The notes under the pieces are model-generated. The model had not been told where the DNA came from. It saw nothing but the letters and a program-made list of their open reading frames with translations, and ran no database searches. Shown here one piece after another: positions 1 to 9,374 of a DNA stretch of 64,000 nt. The translations under genes were made by a program, and so were the position numbers. This stretch comes from Pseudonocardia cypriaca (GTDB lineage: Bacteria > Actinomycetota > Actinomycetes > Mycobacteriales > Pseudonocardiaceae), in the NCBI RefSeq assembly GCF_006717045.1, contig NZ_VFPH01000003.1, forward strand, positions 1,488,001 to 1,552,000. Reading direction: 5' to 3'. The first letter of the stretch is position 1. Each line of letters opens with the position of its first letter.

Positions 1-339
1 ATCACGTTCACGCTCCCGCGCACCGACGGCCCGCGCGCCGTCGCGGCGCTCACCGCTGCGCAGCCGGAGATCGGGTTCGCCGAGGTGCTGCACGACGCGG
101 AGGTCGGGAAGGTGTCGCTGGTCGGCGCCGGGATGCGTTCGCACCCCGGGGTCACCGCCACGTTCTGCGAGGCGCTCTCCAACGCAGGTATCAACATCGA
201 GACCATGAACACCTCGGAGATCCGGATCTCCGTGCTCTGCCGGCCCGACCAGCTCGACACCGCGGTGAGCGCGCTGCACGCCGCGTTCGAGCTCGGGGGC
301 GCCGAGCAGGCAGTGGTGCACGCGGGGACGGGACGGTGA
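1..339 (+). CDS. lysC: Aspartokinase, C-terminal part (truncated by window start)
   Basis: This is the last 113 codons of an aspartate kinase, which phosphorylates aspartate in the first step of the lysine, threonine, methionine and diaminopimelate pathway. The visible part is the regulatory ACT-domain region: GKVSLVGAGMRSHPGV, then NIETMNTSEIRISVL, the strand and loop that bind feedback amino acids in actinobacterial aspartokinases. The catalytic N-terminus lies outside the window. Its stop overlaps the asd start (GTGA), so the two genes are translationally coupled, as in the usual actinobacterial lysC-asd operon. Confidence 0.95.
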   Translation: MTFTLPRTDGPRAVAALTAAQPEIGFAEVLHDAEVGKVSLVGAGMRSHPGVTATFCEALSNAGINIETMNTSEIRISVLCRPDQLDTAVSALHAAFELGGAEQAVVHAGTGR

Positions 340-1457
340 CGGGGATGGAGTTCGCACACGAACAGCACGGACGGCACGAGCAGGGGCGCCACGAGCGCGG
401 CCCGGTGCTCGCGCTCGTCGGGGCCACCGGTGCCGTGGGCACCACGATGATCGACATCATCGACGGGCGCGAGAACGTGCCGTGGTCGGAGATCCGCCTC
501 GTCGCTTCGCCCCGGTCGGCCGGGAAGGTGCTGCGCGTGCGCGGGCAGGACATCACCGTGCAGGCGCTCGCGCCAGAGGTGTTCGACGGCGTGGACGTCG
601 CGCTCTTCGACGTGCCCGACGAGGTCAGCGCGCAGTGGGCGCCGATCGCCGCCGAGCGCGGCGCTGTGGCCGTGGACAACTCCGGCGCCTTCCGGATGGA
701 CCCCGACGTGCCCCTCGTGGTGCCCGAGGTCAACGCCGACAAGGCGGCGGAGCGCCCGAAGGGGATCATCTCGAACCCCAACTGCACCACGCTGTCGATG
801 ATGGCCGCGATGGGCGCGCTGCACCGCGAGTTCGGGCTGGAAGCCCTGGTCGTGGCCTCCTACCAGGCGGCGTCCGGAGCGGGTCAGGGCGGTATCGACC
901 GGCTCTACGCCGAGCTCGCGGCCGTGGCCGGCCGGGAGGTCGGGGTGCGCGGCGGCGACGTCGCGGAGGCGCTGGCCGCCGCCGGCCTCGACGCAGCGGC
1001 CTCGCCGTTCCCGGCCCCGCTCGCGCTCAACGTCGTGCCGTGGGCGGGCTCGCTCAAGGACGACGGCTGGTCGTCGGAGGAGCTCAAGGTCCGCAACGAG
1101 GCCCGCAAGATCCTCGGCATCCCGGACCTCAAGGTGTCGGCCACGTGCGTGCGCGTCCCGGTGGTCACCACGCACTCGCTGGCGGTCCACGCCACGTTCT
1201 CGCGCGAGGTGTCGGTGGAGGCGGCCCGCAAGGTGCTCGCCGAGCAGCCCTCGATCGTGCTGCGCGACGACCCGGCGGCCGGCGAGTTCCCCACCCCCGC
1301 CGACGCCGTGGGGGGTGACCCCACCTGGGTCGGCCGGATCCGGCAGGCCCTCGACTTCCCCAACACGCTCGAGCTGTTCGTGTGCGGCGACAACCTGCGC
1401 AAGGGTGCCGCCCTGAACACCTACGAGATCGCGGAGACCGTGGCGATCAGCCTCTGA
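336..1457 (+). CDS. asd: Aspartate-semialdehyde dehydrogenase
   Basis: NADPH-dependent reduction of aspartyl-phosphate to aspartate semialdehyde, the second step of the aspartate pathway, in the cytoplasm. The 373-residue protein has the Rossmann loop GATGAVG at residues 29-35 and the active-site cysteine (Cys150) in SNPNCTT. The His/Gln-rich N-terminus (about 20 residues) is an extra ahead of the fold. The start is either GTG at 336, coupled to lysC by a 4-bp overlap, or ATG at 345. A strong hairpin follows directly, so lysC-asd ends here. Confidence 0.96.
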   Translation: MTGMEFAHEQHGRHEQGRHERGPVLALVGATGAVGTTMIDIIDGRENVPWSEIRLVASPRSAGKVLRVRGQDITVQALAPEVFDGVDVALFDVPDEVSAQWAPIAAERGAVAVDNSGAFRMDPDVPLVVPEVNADKAAERPKGIISNPNCTTLSMMAAMGALHREFGLEALVVASYQAASGAGQGGIDRLYAELAAVAGREVGVRGGDVAEALAAAGLDAAASPFPAPLALNVVPWAGSLKDDGWSSEELKVRNEARKILGIPDLKVSATCVRVPVVTTHSLAVHATFSREVSVEAARKVLAEQPSIVLRDDPAAGEFPTPADAVGGDPTWVGRIRQALDFPNTLELFVCGDNLRKGAALNTYEIAETVAISL

Positions 1458-1468
1458 CGGGTTCCGGC

Positions 1469-1502
1469 GAACGGCGCGCTCCCGGCTGGGGGCGCGCCGT
1501 TC
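1469..1502. terminator. Bidirectional hairpin terminator between asd and the EEP gene
   Basis: Perfect 11-bp stem (GAACGGCGCGC, 1469-1479, paired with 1492-1502) around a 12-nt loop. It fills the 46-bp gap between two convergent genes, so it can serve both strands. Confidence 0.8.
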
Positions 1503-1503
1503 G

Positions 1504-2538
1504 TCAGTTCGGGATGCGCAGCGTCGTCATGATCGCGCGGTGGTCGCTGCCCTCGATGTCGCGCACGTCGAAGGTCTCCGCGGTGATGCCGTCGGTTGCG
1601 AAGACGTGGTCGATCTGCGGGCCGATGCTGCGCAGGCCCGGCGTGGGACCCCAGGTCGGGACCAGGCCGGCGCCGCGCTGGGCCGCCGCATCGCCGCAGC
1701 CGGCCGTGCCGGCGCGCAGCGCGGAGTGGTCCAGCGTTGCGTTGAAGTCCCCCGCCACCACCGTGGGGGTGGGCCCTTCGCACCAGCGGGACACCAGCGC
1801 GAGGTCGCTGTTCCACTCGGGCACGTAGCCGGGGACGGGGGCGATCGAGTGGAACGCGACGAACCGCAGCTCACCGAGCGCGCCGCCCGTGACCTCGACG
1901 TACGGGAAGGCGCTCGTGTCGTCCCCCACCTCGAAGTCGACGTCGCCCAGCCGGTCGGACACCACGGCCGTGACGTCCTCGACGTCGTCACCGGAGTCCT
2001 TCGCCGTGCGCAACCGGTACCCGAGCGGCTCGACGAGCGGTTCGAGCTTCTCGGCGAAGTCGGGCCCGGCCTCGACGATCGCCGCCGCGTCCGGCCGCTG
2101 CTCCTCGATCAACGCCACCAGCTGTTCGACGTCGGCATCGCCCTCGTAGGTGTTGAACGCGAGCACCTTGAACGGGGTGCCGCCCGCCGGGACCGGGTCC
2201 GGTACGACCCGCGGGAGCGTCAAGCCGACGCCGACCAGGAGCACGGCGAGCACCCCCGCCACGAACGGCAGCACGCGCCGCTCGAACAGCATCACCACGA
2301 GCAGGAGCACGAGTAGGGCGAGGACCCCGCCGAGGATCCACGGTCGCATCGACACGAGCTGCACGAACGGGCTGCGACGGTCGAGCCCGAACACCAGGTC
2401 CGGCAGCGCGCCCACGGCCACGACCAGGGTGAACACGACCGCGGTCAGGTAGCGGGCAACGTCGCGTCGCCGCCGAACACCTGGTGGGGGCGGAGGCAGC
2501 GGGAAGGCGGGGGCGAGCCGGTCCGGCGGTGCGGTCAT
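1504..2538 (-). CDS. Membrane-anchored endonuclease/exonuclease/phosphatase-family protein
   Basis: 344 residues. About three hydrophobic segments fill residues 30-120 (a proline-rich cytoplasmic tail first), followed by an extracytoplasmic EEP catalytic domain. Recognisable EEP motifs are VLAFNTYEGDAD (metal-binding Asn), VVAGDFNATLDH (the Asp-x-Asn pair) and the terminal GSDHRAIM (catalytic Asp-His). The fold hydrolyses phosphodiesters or phosphomonoesters; the substrate here is unknown. It is third in a same-strand run behind the STAND protein and the MFS gene (gaps 40 and 16 bp), so probably co-transcribed. Confidence 0.85.
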   Translation of the reverse strand: MTAPPDRLAPAFPLPPPPPGVRRRRDVARYLTAVVFTLVVAVGALPDLVFGLDRRSPFVQLVSMRPWILGGVLALLVLLLVVMLFERRVLPFVAGVLAVLLVGVGLTLPRVVPDPVPAGGTPFKVLAFNTYEGDADVEQLVALIEEQRPDAAAIVEAGPDFAEKLEPLVEPLGYRLRTAKDSGDDVEDVTAVVSDRLGDVDFEVGDDTSAFPYVEVTGGALGELRFVAFHSIAPVPGYVPEWNSDLALVSRWCEGPTPTVVAGDFNATLDHSALRAGTAGCGDAAAQRGAGLVPTWGPTPGLRSIGPQIDHVFATDGITAETFDVRDIEGSDHRAIMTTLRIPN

Positions 2539-2554
2539 CGGCTCGAAGTCTCCA

Positions 2555-3769
2555 CTAGATCGCTTGAGAATCAGCTGAGGGGGTGACGGGTGCCAACCGG
2601 GCGAGCAACCCGACGAGGATCGCCGCGCCCAGCCCCGCCGATCCCACGGTGAGGACGGCGACGGCGGGTGAGGCGACGTCGACGAGGAGCCCGGCGAGCG
2701 GCGTGGCGACGGCGGCGCCGATCGTGATGGCGGATCCGTGGAACCCCGTGACCAGCCCTCGCACGTGCTCCGGGGTAAGCGCGCTGACGGTCTCGGCGCT
2801 CGCCGCCATCGAGGGCGCGATCAGCAGCCCGACGGGCACGAGCAGCAGGGCGTAGGACCACCACGAACCGGCAAGCGCGACCGGCAGCGCGGCGGCCCCC
2901 AGGCAGCCCACGAGCAGCGGGAGCGAGCGGGACCGCCGGGCCGCGCCGTACACGAACCCGCCGATGAGCGAGGCCACGCACCAGACGGTGTTGACCAAGG
3001 GGATCCAGCCGGCGTTCCCGCCGAGCTGGAGGCCGGCGATCATCGACAGCTCGGTGCCGAAGACGACGAGCACCGCCGCCGTGGTGGCCAGCAGGGCCCC
3101 GATCAGGCGCAGGTCGAGCCACTGCCGCACCGGGGGCGGCGGTGCCGCCTCGCCCGCGGCCTCCTCGATGCGGGTGGGTGGGTTCAGCAGCATCAGCGCG
3201 CCGCCTGCCACGAGCCAGCCCGCACCGACCGTCCACATCGCGGCGGTCGACGACACCTGCAGCGCCAGCAACGCGCCGACCGCGGGCCCGACGATGTAGG
3301 AGATCTCCACCGACATCGAGTCGAGCGCGAACGCCGGGCGCCTGCGATCCGCCGGCACCAGCACGGCGAGCGACTGCCGGGTGATGGAGTAGACCGGCAC
3401 GCCGAGCACGCCGCCGGCCAGGGCACCCACCAGCAGCGCCGGATACGGCAGCAGCGGCGCGACGGTCCAGAACACGGCCTGGGCGGACAGCGTGAGCGTG
3501 AGCATCGTGCGCAGCCCGCGCCGGTCGACCAGCCGGCCGAGCAGGGGCGCGCCGATCGCCATGCCGACGGTGGCCGCGGCTCCGACCACGCCTGCAGCTG
3601 CGTAGCCCTGATCCAGGGTGAGCACCACGTGCAGCGTGAGCGTGATCGCCGCCGCGGACGCCGGCAGGCGCGCGAGGAACGAGACGGCTGTCAGGGCGCC
3701 CACGCCGGGGATGGCGAGGATGGCGCGGTAGGCCTTCAAGCCGGTGCCGTCGGCGTCCACCGTGCCCAT
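2555..3769 (-). CDS. MFS transporter
   Basis: 404-residue major facilitator with about 12 hydrophobic segments. GRLVDRRGLRTML, about residue 70, is the loop 2-3 motif-A signature. The frame is open further upstream, but the extension is arginine-rich, unlike a membrane N-terminus, and would run into the preceding gene. The ATG at 3769, 40 bp after that gene's stop, is the sensible start. Drug or metabolite efflux is the usual role of this type; the substrate cannot be read from sequence. Confidence 0.85.
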   Translation of the reverse strand: MGTVDADGTGLKAYRAILAIPGVGALTAVSFLARLPASAAAITLTLHVVLTLDQGYAAAGVVGAAATVGMAIGAPLLGRLVDRRGLRTMLTLTLSAQAVFWTVAPLLPYPALLVGALAGGVLGVPVYSITRQSLAVLVPADRRRPAFALDSMSVEISYIVGPAVGALLALQVSSTAAMWTVGAGWLVAGGALMLLNPPTRIEEAAGEAAPPPPVRQWLDLRLIGALLATTAAVLVVFGTELSMIAGLQLGGNAGWIPLVNTVWCVASLIGGFVYGAARRSRSLPLLVGCLGAAALPVALAGSWWSYALLLVPVGLLIAPSMAASAETVSALTPEHVRGLVTGFHGSAITIGAAVATPLAGLLVDVASPAVAVLTVGSAGLGAAILVGLLARLAPVTPSADSQAI

Positions 3770-3809
3770 GGTGCTCCCGGGCACCGGCGGAACACGACCG
3801 GATTCCGGG

Positions 3810-6800
3810 TCAGCACGGCGGCCCGATGGTGCTGCCTGGAGGCAACGCAGCCCGTTCCACCTCAGTGAACGGGTGGCGGGACACCCGGCACAGCTCGTCG
3901 GCCCACTGCTGGGGGGTGAGCGCCATCGCGAACGGAAAAGCACCCACCGTCGCCGCCGTGACACCGACGCCGCCCTCGACATCCAGTCGCATGCCGTCGA
4001 GGATCTCGGCCCCGCTGTAGTCGGCGAGCGTGAGCCGGACCGTGCCGCTCGACCGTCCGCTCGCCGGGTCCCAGAAGTTCAGCGTCCCGTTGCCACCTTG
4101 GCCGGCAGCGGCCGTCACGATCATGCCGTCGGCGGTGAAACCGACCGGGTCGTGCGAGCCTTCGATCGGGATGGCCGGACCGAGCGGTACCTGCCGATCG
4201 AGATCCCAGACATCGAGCGTTCCCGCGGACGAGACGGCCGCGAGCCGCGAGCCGCTGCCGTCGAACGCGAAGGCGTAGGTCTGCCGCCCGGCCACCTGCG
4301 GGAGCGTGCCGACCTGCGTTCCGCGCACGAGGTTCCACAGCTCGACCGTGTTGCCGGGACCCAGTACGGCAACCTCCCCCGGATGGCCAGGGCGCCCCTC
4401 GAGCCCGTGGCCATCACCCGCGAACCACTCCCGGCGCTGCTGGTCGGCGGCGAGGTCGACAGGTGGTCCCAGCGACGCGCCCGTCGACCGGTCCCATCCG
4501 GCCAGGAGCCCGTCGGCCAGCGCGTAGATCCGGTCCGGGACCGCGCTGGTGCGCATCCCCGAAGCGCCCGGCATGTTGACGCGGAGGGCAGGCTCCAGCG
4601 AGGGGAGTGCGAACTCGGTGATCCACCAGCCGGTCTCGGTGCGGTTCACCAGGGTGAGCCGCTGGTCGACGGCCGGCGCGGACGTGGGCCCACCGTCGAT
4701 CGCCTCCTCGCCGAGCCGGGCGACCTGCCGGCCGCTCGCGGCGTCGAACGTCGTGTAGTCGCGATGGCCGTCACTCACGACGAGGGTCCGCGCGTCGTCG
4801 CTCCGCGCGATCCACGGCGTGCCGCCCGCGGTGACGTACGGGTTCGGTTCGGCGGTCAGTCGCAGCACAGCCTGCGCGTGCGGGACCAGGACGGTCCGCG
4901 TGCCGCCGGGCCCGGGAAGCACCATCATCTTCTCGGCTGCCGTGCGGCCGCCGCCGGTAGTGGTCGAGAGCGGATCCGGAGGCAGCGTGACGTCGTACGC
5001 GGTGCCGTCGCTGAGGTCGCGGATGCGGACCACGTCGACGTCCGCCGGCTCGCCGAGTCGCTCCGCGACGTGGCGGGTGTCGAGGGTGATCGTGCGGCGG
5101 AAGCCGGAGCAGGAGTACGCGGTGAGCGGGATCCGCCGCTGAGGCGTGACGAGATCCGGGCCCGTGACCACGGCGACGGGGTTGCCGCGCGCACCCGGGC
5201 TCGGTGCTTCGCAGATGGCAGCCACCGTTCCGCCGTCGACCACCGCGGCGTACTGCGGCAACTCCCCGAGCCGGGCGCCGTCGGCGAGCGACCGCAGGGT
5301 GACGCGCACGTCCTCCAGCCGGTTGATGTCGCCCAGCCGGATCAGCGCCCGGGTGGAGTCGGGGCTGAGGTTGACGCCGACGACGTCCGGTTCCGGGATC
5401 GGCCCGAGCCCGTGTGCCACCGGTGTGGCCGCCGGTACGTCCCAGATGCGGAGCGCGGCACCTCCGGTGGCCGGCTCCAGCCAGAGCAGGCGGTCGCCGG
5501 AGAACCCGAAGACCCGGCTGTCCGGGTTGGCCGGCGGCGGCCCGGGCACCACCTGCGGAGGGCCGCCGGCGATGAGGTCCCACACGCGCACGACACCCGT
5601 CCGGTCCAGCATGGCGGCGAACCGGCCGTCCGGGCTGAGCGCGGCACGCAGGAAACCGGGTCGGGCATCGGGGAGCGGGTGGCGCTGCGCCGGACCGTCC
5701 GGGAGCCCCGTGACCACGACCAGGCCACCGCTCTCCGGCAGGAGCATCGTGCGCCCGTCCTCGGACATCCCGAACCCGATGATCGCCTCGGTCGACACGT
5801 CGGGGAGGACCCCGTCGACGGAGCGCATCGCCACGTACTGCCGCAGTAGGGCGTTGCGTGCCGAGGGGTTGCCCGGGTCCAGCCGCCACGCCGCGAGCGC
5901 CAGCTGGGTACCCGTGACCGGGTCGGTCGGCGCGCGTGCGAGCGACGCCTGGGCCAGCAGCTCGGCGTTCGCGCGGTCGAGCTGCTCCCCGAGGGCGTTG
6001 CCGCGGTCGACCGCGACGACCGCGAGCACCCCGGCGGCGAGCGTGATGACCGCCAGCACCGCGGTGACGACCCGCCACCGCCGCACCTCGCGGCGCTGCC
6101 GCGCCCGGCTGCGCTGCACGAACTCGACGTCGAGCGCCGGGATGTCGGCGTGCCGGGCCGGCAGCCGGTCCAGCGCGGTGGCGAGCGCGGCGCCGCGCAG
6201 CAGGGCGCCGTCGTCGCGTCCCGTCTCCTCCCAGCGCTCGCGCTGCTGGCCCACCTGGTCGCGCCAGGCCAGGAAGTCGCGGTCCTCGGTGAGCCAGTCG
6301 CGCAGCCGCGGCCAGTGGACGATCAGGGCCTGGTGGGCGAGCTGGATCGTCTCCTGCCCGTCGGCCGCCCGCTCCACGACCACGAGCCGGCCGGAGGCGA
6401 GCCGCATCACCAGGGGGCGCAGGTGCGCGGGCACCTCGCCCCAGCGCAGCGGCCTGCGGACGAACCGCCCGTCCCGGTCGGGTCCGGCCAGCGCCGTGAA
6501 CAGCCGCCGCAGGCGATCCGCGTCGGCCGGGTCGAAGCCGGCGACGACGGCCTCTGCGTGCGTGGCGACCACCCCCGCCACCCCGCCTGCCTCCTCGTAG
6601 GCGCGCAGCGTGAGGTACCCGCCCTCCCGCCGGGCCCAGAGCTCGGTGAGCAGCGACTCCACCAGCGGGAGCCGGCCCGGCTCGGCCGCGGCGTCGTCGA
6701 GGATGCGGTCGACGAGGCCCGGCTCGAACGACAGACCGGGCGCCCGTTCGGCCGGCGCCACGATCGCGGTCCGGAGCTGGCCGCGGTCCATCGGGGGAAG

Positions 6801-7922
6801 CAGGACGGTGCCGGAACCGAGCAGGCTCGCGAGCTCGGGGACGACGACGTCGTCGAGCGTGGCCGACCGCAGGGTGAGCACGGCCCGCACGGGCCCGGCG
6901 CGTACCAGCTCGCCGATCTGCTCGAGCAGATCGGTGGCGGCGTCGGGATCGGTGGCGGCGAGCTCCTCGAACTGGTCGACGACGAGCACGAGACGCCCGC
7001 CCCGGTCGGCGGGACCGAGCCCGGCCGCCGTGCCGACCAGGTCGGCGACCGGGTGCCCGGGCAGTGCCCGCAGCTCCGCGACCTGAACGCCATCGGCCCG
7101 CAGCCGGGGCAGCAGCCCCGCGCGCACCAACGACGACTTGCCCGCACCCGACGGCCCGGCGACGGCGACGAGCGGCTGGCGGTCGACGGCGTCGACGAGC
7201 CGGTCGATGTCGGCGTCCCGGCCGAAGAAGAAGCTCGCGTGTTCCTCCCCGAACGGCTCCAGGCCGCGGTACGGGCAAGGCAGGAGCTCCGGGTCCACCC
7301 CGAGCACGAGGTCGATCGGGATCAGGTAGGCGGTGGTGGTGCCGCCGACGTCCGAGGCGACCGTCATCCCGACCACGGCGCCCGACTCCTCGTCCCACAC
7401 CGGTGCACCGCTGAAGCCCGGGACGATCGGCTGCTCGCCCGCGGCGCTCTGCATCTGGAACCACCGCGTGCCCTGCCGGCCGCGGAACCGGCCCGTGGCC
7501 CACACGCCGTCGGCCATCTCGGCGGGGAACCCGAGCACCCGGAAGCCGTGGTCCCACAGCTGGTCGACCCGCCGCAGCGGCGGCATCCGCGCTCCGTCGG
7601 GCAGGGGGTCCCGCAGGCGCAGCACCGCGATGTCGCCGGTGCCCTCCGGTGCGATCGGGATCCACCGGGCGACCTCGGCGGAGATCCGCGCCGATCCGTC
7701 GGTGCCGGGCTCGAGCAGCAGGGGGAGGTCGAGCACCACTCGCTGAGATGGGGGCCGGGCGTCGTACGGGTCGCCGCGCACGGCCGCCGCGACGACGTGG
7801 GCGCAGGTGGCCACGAGATCATCGCCGATGACGAAGCCGGCGCCGACCGGCTCACCGGCCGGGTCGAGGATGCGGACGACGACGCGCGCCGGTACGGCCT
7901 GGTCCCGCTGCGTCGTGGTCAC
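3810..7922 (-). CDS. Trypsin-like protease - STAND NTPase - WD40 repeat protein
   Basis: A 1370-residue signalling-type protein. Domain 1 (about 1-210) is a trypsin-like serine protease with His42 (TCAHVV), Asp97 (GDIAVLRL) and Ser171 (PGFSGAPV). Domain 2 begins CPYRGLEPF and has Walker A GPSGAGKSS (256-264) and Walker B LVLVVDQFEE (about 311-320), the nSTAND1 type of STAND ATPase. A transmembrane helix (about 616-638) follows, then a C-terminal beta-propeller of WD40-like repeats (SPDGRFAAML, RVWDL, LDVWDL). STAND proteins act as ligand-triggered switches, so the propeller is likely the sensor and the protease the effector. The start is GTG at 7922 behind a G-rich stretch; an in-frame TTG at 7991 is less likely. 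Divergent from the lipoprotein gene. Confidence 0.88.
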   Translation of the reverse strand: MTTTQRDQAVPARVVVRILDPAGEPVGAGFVIGDDLVATCAHVVAAAVRGDPYDARPPSQRVVLDLPLLLEPGTDGSARISAEVARWIPIAPEGTGDIAVLRLRDPLPDGARMPPLRRVDQLWDHGFRVLGFPAEMADGVWATGRFRGRQGTRWFQMQSAAGEQPIVPGFSGAPVWDEESGAVVGMTVASDVGGTTTAYLIPIDLVLGVDPELLPCPYRGLEPFGEEHASFFFGRDADIDRLVDAVDRQPLVAVAGPSGAGKSSLVRAGLLPRLRADGVQVAELRALPGHPVADLVGTAAGLGPADRGGRLVLVVDQFEELAATDPDAATDLLEQIGELVRAGPVRAVLTLRSATLDDVVVPELASLLGSGTVLLPPMDRGQLRTAIVAPAERAPGLSFEPGLVDRILDDAAAEPGRLPLVESLLTELWARREGGYLTLRAYEEAGGVAGVVATHAEAVVAGFDPADADRLRRLFTALAGPDRDGRFVRRPLRWGEVPAHLRPLVMRLASGRLVVVERAADGQETIQLAHQALIVHWPRLRDWLTEDRDFLAWRDQVGQQRERWEETGRDDGALLRGAALATALDRLPARHADIPALDVEFVQRSRARQRREVRRWRVVTAVLAVITLAAGVLAVVAVDRGNALGEQLDRANAELLAQASLARAPTDPVTGTQLALAAWRLDPGNPSARNALLRQYVAMRSVDGVLPDVSTEAIIGFGMSEDGRTMLLPESGGLVVVTGLPDGPAQRHPLPDARPGFLRAALSPDGRFAAMLDRTGVVRVWDLIAGGPPQVVPGPPPANPDSRVFGFSGDRLLWLEPATGGAALRIWDVPAATPVAHGLGPIPEPDVVGVNLSPDSTRALIRLGDINRLEDVRVTLRSLADGARLGELPQYAAVVDGGTVAAICEAPSPGARGNPVAVVTGPDLVTPQRRIPLTAYSCSGFRRTITLDTRHVAERLGEPADVDVVRIRDLSDGTAYDVTLPPDPLSTTTGGGRTAAEKMMVLPGPGGTRTVLVPHAQAVLRLTAEPNPYVTAGGTPWIARSDDARTLVVSDGHRDYTTFDAASGRQVARLGEEAIDGGPTSAPAVDQRLTLVNRTETGWWITEFALPSLEPALRVNMPGASGMRTSAVPDRIYALADGLLAGWDRSTGASLGPPVDLAADQQRREWFAGDGHGLEGRPGHPGEVAVLGPGNTVELWNLVRGTQVGTLPQVAGRQTYAFAFDGSGSRLAAVSSAGTLDVWDLDRQVPLGPAIPIEGSHDPVGFTADGMIVTAAAGQGGNGTLNFWDPASGRSSGTVRLTLADYSGAEILDGMRLDVEGGVGVTAATVGAFPFAMALTPQQWADELCRVSRHPFTEVERAALPPGSTIGPPC

Positions 7923-8077
7923 TGACCCCCCGATCGTGCCCAGCGGGAGTCTAACTGCCCCGATGGGATGATCCACGTCACTCGGACCCAACGGCCGCTG
8001 GTCCCGCGGGGTCCATCCGAGTACCAGCCGGGCCGAGCGGGTGTGCGGACGGTTCTACTCGACGAGGAGGGGGGCGG

Positions 8078-8977
8078 ATGATGACCATCACCGTGCGGAG
8101 GGGCCGGGCGATCATCGCCGGGTGCGTCGTGGGAGTTGCGCTTCTCACGGCGTGTGGCGGCGGGGACACCGGAACCGGGGGCGCCGCCACGGCGGAGCGC
8201 CCCGCGGCGGACATCGCCCGCGAGGCCCCGGACATCACCCGGGCCGCCGGCTCGTCCCGGTACGCGGTCGAGATGACGTACGCGACCACCGGCGGCACGC
8301 TGGGCGACTCGTCGTGGACGATGAGCGGCACCGGTACCTACGACTACGCCCGCCAGATCGGTGATGGCCAGGTCGCCACGCACTCACCGGACCTGCCGGT
8401 GCCTCCGCAGGAGACGGTGATCAGCAAGAACGTGCTGTACCAGCGCGACGTCGGGGCGAGCCGGTGGCAGAAGACCGACTTCTCCGCCGTGGTGAACACG
8501 CCCGTCGGGCAGCACGACCCCAGCCAGCAGCTCGACCTGCTGCGGGGCGTCTCCGACGACGTGCGCCAGGTCGGCACGACGCAGGTGCGTGGCGACGAGG
8601 TGACCCAGTACGCGATCACCATCGATCCGCAGCGGCTCGCAACGGCGAGCGGCGTCGTGGTCGACGGCGGCCTGGTCCAGGCCGCGCTGCGGGCTGCAGG
8701 CCCGATGCCCGGCCAGGTGTTCGTCGACTCCGACGGTCGCGTCCGGCGGCTGGAGGTCGACATCGCGACGAACGGGGCGAACCTCGCGGCGTCGCCGGAG
8801 ATGAGCAAGATGCTCGGCGACAACCCGAGGGTCCAGGAGATGCTGCGCGAGCGGCGGACCACCTCGAAGATCAGCATGGAGTACTTCGACTTCGGGATCC
8901 CGGTGACGGCACAGGAGCCCGACCCGTCGCTGGTCGACAGCGGTCTCAAGATCCCCGGCCTCCCCGGGGGCAACTAG
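8078..8977 (+). CDS. Putative secreted lipoprotein (LppX/LprG-like size and layout)
   Basis: 299 residues with a lipoprotein signal peptide: MMTITVRRGRAIIAG, a hydrophobic core, and lipobox LLTAC with Cys26 as the lipidation site. The body alternates strands (SWTMSGTGTYDYA, QVFVDSDGRVRRLEVDI) as in actinobacterial lipoproteins that bind hydrophobic ligands, but no family signature is decisive. A strong GAGGAGG ribosome site at 8064-8070 serves either the ATG at 8078 or the one at 8081. It is divergent from the STAND gene, with a 155-bp promoter region shared between them. Confidence 0.75.
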   Translation: MMTITVRRGRAIIAGCVVGVALLTACGGGDTGTGGAATAERPAADIAREAPDITRAAGSSRYAVEMTYATTGGTLGDSSWTMSGTGTYDYARQIGDGQVATHSPDLPVPPQETVISKNVLYQRDVGASRWQKTDFSAVVNTPVGQHDPSQQLDLLRGVSDDVRQVGTTQVRGDEVTQYAITIDPQRLATASGVVVDGGLVQAALRAAGPMPGQVFVDSDGRVRRLEVDIATNGANLAASPEMSKMLGDNPRVQEMLRERRTTSKISMEYFDFGIPVTAQEPDPSLVDSGLKIPGLPGGN

Positions 8978-9374
8978 TACTGCAGCCGGGGTTGGTGATC
9001 GCGGGGATGATCCGAGCTCGCGTTCGCGATGGCACAGCCATGGACAACCGTCACCACAACGGCACCGGCAGCGTTCCGCGGAACGCACCCACAGCTCAGC
9101 GATCACAGGCCCGGCGCCAGCGGGAAGACCACATGCGAACGCGACGATCTACGTGTTGGAGGAACCGGCGTGATCGAGGCTTGATCGATCCCAGACGCGC
9201 GTCATGGCCCGCGCCAGGGCCCTGACGGTGGTCTGGAAATGATCAGAGGCGCGTGATCGGTCCGACATTCGCCGCAGGGCCCCTCCGGGGGCAGGCGGCG
9301 TCACGTCGCAAGGATCATCGCCCTCGCGGGCGCCATGGCGCCCCCGTCACGCGCCGACCTCCCGGGCGAGGCAC
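8978..9374. other. Gene-free region between convergent genes; GATC-rich
   Basis: No credible reading frame on either strand. Nine GATC tetramers, most as TGATC, occur at 8997, 9009, 9101, 9146, 9172, 9183, 9187, 9241 and 9255, far more than expected in DNA of this GC content. The 3' end holds a hairpin that may terminate one or both flanking genes. Confidence 0.6.
9271..9299. terminator. Possible terminator hairpin
   Basis: Outer stem GCCGC/GCGGC (9271-9275 with 9295-9299) and inner stem GCCCC/GGGGC (9279-9283 with 9287-9291) between the convergent lipoprotein and lacI-type genes. There is no clear T-tract, as is common in actinobacteria. Confidence 0.45.
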
